From Vespa crabro (taxonomy: Eukaryota > Arthropoda > Insecta > Hymenoptera > Vespidae), in NCBI RefSeq assembly GCF_910589235.1, contig NC_060955.1:20525058-20589057 (forward strand): a stretch of 64,000 bases of DNA. The letters are read 5' to 3'. Positions 56,600-64,000 of the stretch are shown here, piece by piece. The notes under the pieces were generated by a model that was not told where the DNA came from, made no database searches, and saw nothing but the letters and a program-made list of their open reading frames with translations. Numbering within the stretch: position 1 is the stretch's first letter; every line of letters begins with the position of its first letter. Both the position numbers and the translations under genes were made by a program.

Positions 56600-58225
56600 C
56601 TCTCCAACGAATGCCAATGAGAGTTTCTTCTTTTTTTTTTCGTTTTTTTTTTTTTGGTTTTTTTCTCCTTTTCTTTTTCTTAGTCCTTTATTCTCGTCTC
56701 GTCTGTCTCTCTTTCTCTCACCCTTTTTTTTCTCTCTCCTTCTATTTGCCGTTTAATCTACCCTCCTTTTACCTTCGACTTTAATTGGCATCCAATTGGA
56801 CCATCCTAGACGTTGATTCGAGCATGAATTCGATTTCAAAAATGCGTTGGAATAAGGATAAAACTTTCTCCTCGATCGTTGCGTTCCTCGTCTGGATTCT
56901 TTCGCCAGCAGCAAGAAGCTAGGGAGAGAAAGGGATTCTGCCCTTTCTTTACGTCAATGCCACTTCCACCGAGAAACTCTCGGTCCAATTATCTTGTTCT
57001 TATCATTTTCTTGAAATCCTTGAAATGGTATGAAACTTTTTTTTTATTTTTTTTTTTTTTTATTTTTTTATTATAGATATTTCTCGTAATTATTAACTTC
57101 TTAGGAACGTAATATTTGTTCTGTTTTTCGAAGGATAAAAAAAAAAAAAGGGGGAAAAGAAAAAAACATATTTACGGTAATGAAGATATTACGTGTAGGT
57201 ACGTGAAATTTGTCGATGAATATGTAAATCGAAGGGGAAATTTATAAGTATATCCCAGGAGAGAACACTGAATTTCTAAAAGGTTGGCAAAGTAAACAAT
57301 AATTAGAGTCTATGAGGACGAAATTTCCCTAATTGCGTTTGCACTTTCACTGGCTAACAGCAAATTCGATTAAAGTGAATTTATTCGATTTTTATGTGGT
57401 TTCTTGTCAGACAAGGGATAATTTTTTTCTTCCTCAATTTAACTTTCAGTTTAGAAAATACTTTTTTCCATTGATCATTGAACCATTTTTTATTTATTAT
57501 TTTCTTAAATTTAAAAACTACTTTATTTATCATTAGCATAAATCGAAGTTCGCGCATGGCTGACCAACTACATATTTCTTCAGAGTACGGTCTCATTTTT
57601 CAGGATACCTGCCAACGACATTCGAACCTTTTGCCCTTTCTTAACGTAGATTAACGAGAAACCCTTTTTCATAGACAGAAGCACATCGACGTACAAATCT
57701 GGTAAGCGAATGGAGATGCTTATGCTATCTCTGAAAACATCGGCGATCCACTTAAATATTTCCAAAACGTGAATCGTCCATCGAGTCTGAATCCTTTTTC
57801 GAAGGGTGACACATCACGACTGTTGTGACAGGTCAGCTTTGTCGCTTCTCATATCAGATCGCACATTATTTATTTAAATCGATTCAATGTATTTCCTCGT
57901 GGGTATTGTTCGACTAATGCATTCACTATACGATCTATAGAACTAAAAATCTAAACTCATGGAAACGTTTCAAACCTTTTCTATATTCATAAGCTCGAGA
58001 CCATAAGGAAATTCAATTGGTACGAACGTATTTTCAAATTTTGCAAAAGTCAAACGTGCAACTTTTCTCATCGGATTTATAAATACGTTAAAAATTATTT
58101 ATCATCATATGATAGTTATTTTGTGATGAATTCGATTAAAATAAAATAAAAAAGAAAAAAAATAAAAATAATGAAGAACTTTTGGATTATATAAAATTTT
58201 ATTTTCCCTCTTCACGAAAATTATG
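56600..58225. other. noncoding sequence with T tracts
   Basis: T/C-rich stretch at about 56625-56750, poly-T at about 57038-57075 and an A tract at about 57139-57165. Unique DNA (57230-57900) contains an unrecognised 61-codon minus-strand frame (57580-57765); AT-rich sequence follows to 58225. Confidence 0.5.
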
Positions 58226-58229
58226 TTAT

Positions 58230-58500
58230 TGTAATGGCGGAGTATTATACACCTTGCATCGTGATATTCAATACGGCAGGTAGGGTCGCGACCATTGGAC
58301 CTGAGAGCAAAAAGATGAAAGAAGGGTTGGTTACTATGGCTACAGAGATGGCGTTAGATACACCGACCCTCTTTCTGAATTCTGGGTAGTGAAGGGTTAA
58401 TGAGATTGGATCTCAGGAGCGGGGAGAATTCTGACCGTACTTCGTGTTCTTTTTTCATGGCCGACATCGCCATCGTACACGAACAAGAAATAGTCAATTA
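58230..58500. other. repeat-free island, candidate conserved noncoding element
   Basis: Complex sequence with no frame over 60 codons, flanked on both sides by AT-rich or T-tract DNA. Includes TAATGGCGGAG (58231-58241) and AGGGTCGCGACC (58282-58293), the latter containing the symmetric GGTCGCGACC. Looks like a bounded functional element; not tested. Confidence 0.33.
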
Positions 58501-58559
58501 ACGTTAACAATGTAATTCTTAGGAAAACTATTTATCTTCTCAGAAATAAATAGAAAAAC

Positions 58560-58632
58560 TGTATAGTTTTTTCTTTTCTTCTTTTTTTTTCTTTTCATTA
58601 TTTATTATTTAATTTTTTTTTTTTTTTTTCTT
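58560..58632. repeat. T-rich tract
   Basis: T/C words and a poly-T run near 58614-58630. Confidence 0.9.
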
Positions 58633-58682
58633 TCAAATCGATCATCCATATTCATTGAAAAATTAAATATTTTAAATTCAGA

Positions 58683-59154
58683 ATGCGTTCAATATTCCTT
58701 TGTGAAGGACTTTCCTTAACGCGTTTGATTCCGGTTGAAAAAATATTTTCGCAATGCGTCGATTCGAATCGTATCTATGAATTCACTTCCTTTCGCTTCC
58801 TTCTCTCGTTTCCTACATACTATCTCACACATTTACTCGCCTTCTTTCCACCATTCTCTCTTCTGCACTTCTTTCTCATTCCATGCCTCTCTTTTGAAGT
58901 TCGCATTCGAATTTCCAACGTGTTCCTCGGTGCGACCGAATACGGTATATACTCGAGAAAAGAGCTATGTGTGGGTGCGAGCTTTGGTGCAAGGGTGCCA
59001 TTCTTATTTCCATACAAAGCCATACGATTTCACCGGCTCAACCTTTGAAGGACGAGGACCAAGGGTCCACGTTTCTTCTCTTTCTTATTCTCTCGTTTTT
59101 TCCTTTCCCTGTCTCCTTTCTACTTACAATCCACCCTTCGTACACTCAGGTTAG
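58683..59154. other. overlapping low-complexity open frames
   Basis: Two plus-strand frames (121 and 139 codons) overlap here, rich in Phe, Ser and Leu through the C/T-rich 58790-58900. The right part (58900-59050) is balanced. No domain recognised, and simultaneous opening in two phases argues for composition rather than coding. Confidence 0.15.
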
Positions 59155-59167
59155 GCAAGTGTTGCGA

Positions 59168-59185
59168 TTTTCGAATATTCGAAAA
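59168..59185. promoter_or_regulatory. 18-bp perfect palindrome, HSE-like
   Basis: TTTTCGAATATTCGAAAA reads the same on both strands. Its centre GAATATTC fits the inverted GAA/TTC pair of a heat-shock element (two of the three units usually needed). A palindrome this long is expected well under once per window at even base composition, and somewhat more often in AT-rich DNA. Confidence 0.35.
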
Positions 59186-59345
59186 GCGAGATCCTGGGAA
59201 AATTATGTAAACCGGAGCAACTCTCACAATATGTCGAAAGGAGAAGGATAAAGGGTAGAAATGGTTGACGGAAGATAGGAATAGGACGAGTGACCTAGGC
59301 ACCTTTCGAAATCGATCGATATCCTAAATTGTATTCTAGGACTAT

Positions 59346-59363
59346 AATATATGCATATATATA

Positions 59364-59408
<45 letters not shown>

Positions 59409-59412
59409 GTAT
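59346..59412. repeat. TA / TATG compound microsatellite
   Basis: TA units with regularly placed ATGCAT words, ending in four TATG units. Confidence 0.95.
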
Positions 59413-60060
59413 TATAAAAAGCGTGGGAAATCGAAAGATTCGTTCGACTTTGAGTTTGATATACCCGCAGAGATACGATATATTATCGAACTAAAGATTA
59501 CGACTTACAATCGTAAAGATCATAAGTACTTTTTCTCAAACTTAATATTACTTTTTTTTTTCGAATTTATCAAAGTGAGCGATTTTATTATTTTCGTACT
59601 TACAGATTTATTCTATTATTTGAAAGATATCGGCGCCATCATATAAAAGATCTTTTACTACAAAAGAGTGAAAAGAGTAGCTTGATGCGGGCACGAAATT
59701 GTTTAATGAGATTAAGTATGAATCTCACGAGGATTTACTAAGATGATAATAGAGCTTTCGAATGGATTATATAATTCAAAACGTATATTTTAATCTCCTT
59801 ATGTAGTGCACCCATGTATCATATTAATTAACCATGTAAATCATCATTGCAATATTTAAATAGCTAATAGCTTTATTTCATTGGGCAATGTTACACATTG
59901 ATAAAATAAGATAAGATATATAGTGAAATTTTGTAAAAGTTATAAGGTCGACTTAAGAGGAGGATTTTTTTTCTTTTGTTTTTTTTTTCTTTTTCTTTTT
60001 TTTTTCGAGGGTGGCTTGAAAAAAGATTCTTGACGTTTCGCAGGACACGCTTCTGGACTT
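59413..60060. other. AT-rich sequence with T tract
   Basis: T/C tract at about 59966-60005. Unique AT-rich DNA otherwise, no gene. Confidence 0.55.
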
Positions 60061-60066
60061 AAGAAA

Positions 60067-60418
60067 CTATAAAGCATCAAGGGCGTGGCGAGTATTTAGC
60101 AAAAGAAGTCCGACAGCGTAGATCTTGCCCAGCGACGATCCTTCTTGGCCAAGGATCATGTTAACGCCTCTCAATTCCGGTTCCTCGCGACAAAGCTCCG
60201 ACATTTTCGACGTTATTGTTCCACTCTTCCGGTCCAATATGCGTTTATCCTTGTCTCGAATTATCTGCTTCTTTTCCATTGCGTTCGTTTTTCACGAGTC
60301 CTTTGACCAACAACGTTTGCTCCAGAATCGAAAATTTCGGACAGGATGTAGCTACATACAACGGCAAAGGGTAAAAGAAAACGATCTACATTCTGAAAGG
60401 GAACGGTACGATCTTTGA
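60067..60418. other. balanced segment open on both strands
   Basis: A 70-codon minus-strand frame (60067-60279, charged N-terminal half, stop TAG) overlaps a 97-codon plus-strand frame (60125-60418). The minus frame has an in-frame stop only 12 bases before its ATG and no splice acceptor between, so it could not be an internal exon through that start. No domain recognised for either. Confidence 0.15.
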
Positions 60419-60419
60419 C

Positions 60420-61274
60420 TCGAATTCTCCATCAAAAAATAATATTCTAAAGGTAGCCTTTAGAAACGCAAATCCTTTCTTTTATCGTCAAACGCTTTAA
60501 TATCCGGAACCAAGATCGATCGTTTTCGGACTTGGTATTGATAGAAATTTTTAAGAATTGTAAAGGATATTTGATATTTAAACTACAAACGACTCTCTTT
60601 CTCGAAACGACTATTACGATATCTTTAACAAGAATATTTCCTTTTAAAAGATCTGAAAGGGAAATCCTTTAGCCCGCCTCCTGTCCCCTATTAAAAAGAC
60701 GATTTGCGAGAAATAATAGATATATTAGATACATATTTAAAGTAAATTAAATATCATTTATATAAAAGTTTTTTTATTAACCTAGATGTTAATAAATCAT
60801 CGTCATCATTCGTCCAAAGAATATCAATTATATCACCGTCCCACGTTAAAACGATCCAGCTTACGTTCCATCGTCATACCTTCTCGTAATATTTTTATTA
60901 TGGTCCCCGTTGGTAAACACGTTACAGGATTTTCACATTAAAGGACAGAGAAAGAATGAGAAAGATAGAACGTGAGGGTGGTCACGAATAAGGGGACGAA
61001 GGCGGAAAAACATGAGTTCCCATCCGTGAAAAGTTTCTTCGTACGAACGTTCGTCTCGTCTTTTTCGATGCATTCGTCTATCCTTCTCGAACCACTCGAT
61101 CATCCCTCGTATTTGCCTCGAGAAAGATTTCCTCCTTACGTCTTTCACTTCTTAGTGTTATCCTCGTTCCGTGAAGATCGTGAACGAAAAACGATGGACC
61201 ACGAACCATCGAAATCGGACGGATATTAAGACAAACAAAATAAGAGTATCCTAAGAGTAAAATAAGAGTATTAG

Positions 61275-61280
<6 letters not shown>
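60420..61280. other. unique noncoding sequence
   Basis: AT-rich to 60850, then a balanced part (60930-61230) open on both strands for 71 and 85 codons. Nothing recognised. Confidence 0.45.

Positions 61281-61331
<51 letters not shown>
61281..61331. repeat. (TA)n microsatellite
   Basis: About 25 TA units. Confidence 0.95.
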
Positions 61332-61334
<3 letters not shown>

Positions 61335-61478
61335 TACCGTCGAGATCTCAATAAATTTGTTACTCATATTATTTACTTTCTTTCTCTTATATCTTTTCTT
61401 ATTTTTCCTTGTGAAATCAAAAGAACAAGGTGAATGAATTTCCAATAAACGTTCTCTTAACTAAGTACAATAGTTTAT

Positions 61479-61802
61479 CTAGAGGAAGAAAAAAATTCTT
61501 GGCAAAGTACTTTCGCGCAATATCGTTCCGTCGTATCCACAAACCATGATAGGAGAGTTATGTAAAATGTAAATGTCTAGATTCCGGACGTTACCCTCTT
61601 TGCACCATTGAGATCCAACAATGACGTTTTCTGCATAATACGGATAGAACGTAGGAAGGACCATGGAGATTCGATGAAGGTAGAGAAGGTAGAAAAGGGG
61701 GTTGCACATATGCCGCAGGCTTACAGATATTCGATTTATATGATCTGACCAAAAACCTCGTACACAGTCTACGAGTATTTCACAATACATTTCTCGATTC
61801 AT
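61479..61802 (-). other. unassigned 107-codon open frame
   Basis: Minus-strand frame of mixed composition with many Cys, Tyr, His and Ile, ending in a short Phe run from an A tract. The plus strand is closed over this span. No recognised motif; the even composition makes it one of the better unassigned frames, yet its length is within chance. Confidence 0.2.
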
Positions 61803-61804
61803 TC

Positions 61805-61870
61805 GATTTCCTTTTTCTCTTCTTTTCTTTTCTTTTTTTTCTTTTCTTTTTTTACTTTTTCTTTTTTCTC
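61805..61870. repeat. T/C-rich tract
   Basis: TTTC/TTTTC words; another of the same kind at about 61921-61975. Confidence 0.9.
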
Positions 61871-62179
61871 ATTTTTACATGTACATTTTACTTTACCGAT
61901 AATGTATCGAATTAGAATCTTGTTTTTCTTTTTTCTTTTTTTCTTTGTTTCTGTTCTTCTTCTTCTTTTTAATATCCTTTAAGAAGGAACGCGTCCGATA
62001 ATTCGAGCGACGAGAGAGAAAGAAACAAAAGGAAAACTCACGTAGCCTGTTGCTGCTGCGAAAGTTATCGCAAGTGCGATGAGAAGGAAAAAGGATATCG
62101 ACGAGGAAACGCACGTGTTTCGGATAGTCTTTTATAGAACTGTATTGTCTTATTTCGTACCATTTGTTTTTATCGATCG

Positions 62180-62180
<1 letters not shown>

Positions 62181-62223
<43 letters not shown>
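62181..62223. repeat. 43-base poly-T tract
   Basis: Longest uninterrupted mononucleotide run in the window. A 133-codon minus-strand frame (61893-62294) contains its Lys run and is an artefact. Confidence 0.97.
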
Positions 62224-62224
<1 letters not shown>

Positions 62225-62229
62225 ACGAA

Positions 62230-63080
62230 TACAAATAATCGATGGAAAAAATAAAAGAAATGAAATATATATGAACGTTTGTGCCACGAACCAAAAGTCA
62301 TTTTCTCTTCTCTTCATTTTTCATCGAGTTGACTTTTTTTTTTTTTAGATCGAAAAAAACATGCAGCTATATGTATCACAGTAGCTAAAAATGTTAACGA
62401 CTTAGGCAGACAGTCTATGAGATTCTATAACATCTCGGCATTTCTTTTTCAAATATTCATTGAATATTCGTATGCACGCGTGAAACTATTAAAGAGTTTT
62501 CCTTTCTGCAACCGAAAACCTCGGATGAGGCCACCCACGAGGCGGCAATATAAATCAGTCGGTTAGAAGGACGACTTTTTATGAGCCAAGAAAGAGAGAG
62601 AGAGAGAGAGAGAGATAGATAGAGAAAGGAGCGCATGCCTTTCGAAAGCTTTTTAATTATCTGTCACCAATAGGGACAGCCCTTTTTTACATAATTAATT
62701 TGATTTATGCGTACTATGATTTATTTTACGCTTTTAAATACCATAGTTGAAATTATATAGTTGAAAAAATAAATAAAAGCACAATTGCATTATTAAATTT
62801 TGATTTTAAATTAAAATTTTAATTAGCTCCGTATAAAATTCCTATACGACGAATACATCGACATGAGAGTAGCAAATAGAAAGTTTTTTTTTTATCACGA
62901 CGAACATTTATAATGCTAATTGAGGTTACGGCTACCCTCGAATGTACAAAGTTCTTGGAAGATCGGGATATACAACCTCGATGACGCAGCTTCATCAACG
63001 TCATCTCATCATTTTTTTCCCCCCATACACGGTAGTTTAATGAAAAAATAAATACTTAATGTCGACCTAACTATATTACA
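62230..63080. other. unique noncoding sequence with a GA tract
   Basis: GA/GATA tract at about 62590-62628. The neighbouring 62480-62580 is balanced. AT-rich after 62690, with a 61-codon minus-strand frame (62819-63004) that is not recognised. Confidence 0.5.
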
Positions 63081-63083
63081 ACT

Positions 63084-63130
63084 CTGTCTCTCTCTCTCTG
63101 TCTCTCTCTCTCTTTCTTTCTCTCTCTCTT
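63084..63130. repeat. (CT)n with GTCT breaks
   Basis: CT units with two GTCT interruptions and TTTC at the right. Confidence 0.93.
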
Positions 63131-63513
63131 GGTCTTAAGAAAAGAGATGAATCGAAAATTGCCCAGTAAAAAAAATACTCTCAGAACAAAGTGCAAAGAG
63201 GGATCGTTGATTCTCGCACGGTAGGAGTCACCTAAAAAGGTTCGCGTTACTTTCTTCTGAATAATTAAAAACGCTTACAGGCGCAGTTTTATGTTTCACA
63301 ACCGTAGTTTGCGCAGAATTTCTTCGAACTTTCTTTCAAACTTCTCTCCTGGTTTTTATCTAGCGAAAACAAAAAAGAGAAAAGAAAGAAAAAAAGAGAA
63401 AGAAAATTGAGTGGATGTAAGCTTGAAAGTACTTTCGGAGAATAAAACGAAAAAGATTAATTGAGTGAAATTCATTTAACAATAAAAGGAGCAAAAGAGA
63501 TTATCTTAAAAAC

Positions 63514-63517
<4 letters not shown>
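63131..63517. other. unique AT-rich sequence
   Basis: No open frame over 60 codons; A/AAAG-rich near 63370-63405. Nothing recognised. Confidence 0.55.

Positions 63518-63544
<27 letters not shown>
63518..63544. repeat. 27-base poly-A tract
   Basis: Uninterrupted A run; no retroelement body adjoining. Confidence 0.95.
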
Positions 63545-63596
63545 CTAAAGAATCTTAAATTTCGATCGAAATAAAAATTTATGACCAAACTAACAA

Positions 63597-63923
63597 ATGA
63601 AAGAACATTCCAAATGGTTAGAAAAGATCATTTACTTCGTTGAATCAAAAAGAATATTAGATTCTTTGCTGCGATCTGAAAAGAAGGAAAGAGCTATGGC
63701 CGACAGGACACATAGAAGGAGTGCACACACCCTACGTCGTTCCGCCATAATTTCTGAGAATGAGATAAGGTACATCTCTTCGGGACCCTCGTACGATGCC
63801 ATGGGGGTTACAACCCTCTCTCCAGACGCAACCCCCTCGACTCTTTGCGCCGGACCTTTACGTCGTTGTATCTGGGGAGTATTCGTGCAACTGACCAATG
63901 CCCCATTGGCTGGCCCGTACTAA
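63597..63923 (+). other. unassigned 108-codon frame in a GC-richer segment
   Basis: Starts in A-rich DNA and enters a balanced, CpG-rich part from about 63690. No domain recognised. The minus strand is open for 88 codons over 63632-63898, so coding cannot be assigned to either strand from openness alone. The segment may be promoter or exon sequence of a gene continuing beyond the window. Confidence 0.2.
63895..63909. promoter_or_regulatory. inverted pair of CCAAT boxes
   Basis: CCAAT (63895-63899) and ATTGG (63905-63909) separated by GCCCC, in GC-richer sequence. CCAAT boxes bind NF-Y in animal promoters; function here is inferred. Confidence 0.3.
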
Positions 63924-63944
63924 TCAATAAATCGTTCTTTACAG
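63918..63944 (+). other. splice-acceptor-like site at the right edge
   Basis: TACTAAT (63918-63924) closely matches the branch-point consensus and lies about 21 bases before a pyrimidine-rich TTCTTTACAG ending at 63944. Downstream sequence stays open to the window end in one phase. A good-looking acceptor, but single sites occur often by chance. Confidence 0.22.
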
Positions 63945-64000
63945 CGACCGGGCCAACGTGCGTTTAGGCGCCCTTCGATCTAAAAGAGAAAGAAAAAGAA

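Noticed and set aside
58683..59154. Two long overlapping plus-strand frames as a gene
   Set aside because: Both are open at once because of C/T-rich composition; there is no recognisable domain or splice site.
60067..60279. Minus-strand 70-codon frame as an internal exon
   Set aside because: An in-frame stop lies 12 bases before the ATG with no splice acceptor between, and no motif is recognised.

Overview
No protein-coding gene, tRNA, rRNA, transposase, CRISPR array or operon could be recognised in this 64 kb. The window looks like noncoding insect nuclear DNA: AT-rich, but full of CpG-containing words (TCGA, CGAA, TTCG), and packed with GA/CT, TA, homopolymer and trinucleotide microsatellites. 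That combination (low GC, CpG not depleted, very high simple-repeat load) fits a hymenopteran such as a bee, wasp or ant. This is inference from composition; no marker gene confirms it. The sequence is best read as a large intergenic region or a very long intron.

Why no CDS calls: at about 6 percent stop codons in sequence of this composition, roughly a dozen open frames of 100 or more codons are expected by chance over six frames. Most long frames here are translations of simple repeats (poly-Ile from ATA repeats, Arg-Glu from GA repeats, Phe/Ser/Leu from T/C tracts). The few long frames of mixed composition match no family I know, often have an equally long frame on the other strand, and lack convincing paired splice sites. 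They are listed as unassigned open frames at low confidence.

Layout: 0-5 kb has a GA-rich block, a 38-base poly-T, TA repeats and a unique island near 4.6-4.8 kb. A 234-bp ATA microsatellite lies at 5.2-5.4 kb between duplicated flanks. 7-12 kb carries a DR1-type nuclear-receptor site and an island with inverted repeats (11.4-11.6 kb). 13.0-13.3 kb is a repeat-free island rich in homeodomain cores. A long perfect hairpin sits at 16.08-16.12 kb and a TATA-containing promoter-like segment at 16.75 kb. 22-29 kb alternates GC-richer islands with GA/CT blocks, a duplicated TTC tract and G-rich segments. 30-35 kb contains several unique islands (30.3, 31.8, 32.2, 34.8 kb). 40-50 kb has further islands (40.6, 41.7, 44.7, 50.0 kb) among T/A tracts. 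51-57 kb has CT/CTC repeats, an alternating purine-pyrimidine tract, a CAGT repeat and a long polypurine region followed by a GC-rich stretch. 58.2-58.5 kb is another island. The right edge (63.64-63.96 kb) is GC-richer, with paired inverted CCAAT boxes and a splice-acceptor-like site.

Working picture (inference): simple repeats separate about a dozen short, complex, repeat-free islands that could be conserved regulatory elements of a neighbouring gene outside the window. Cross-species alignment and RNA-seq would decide this; neither could be done here.
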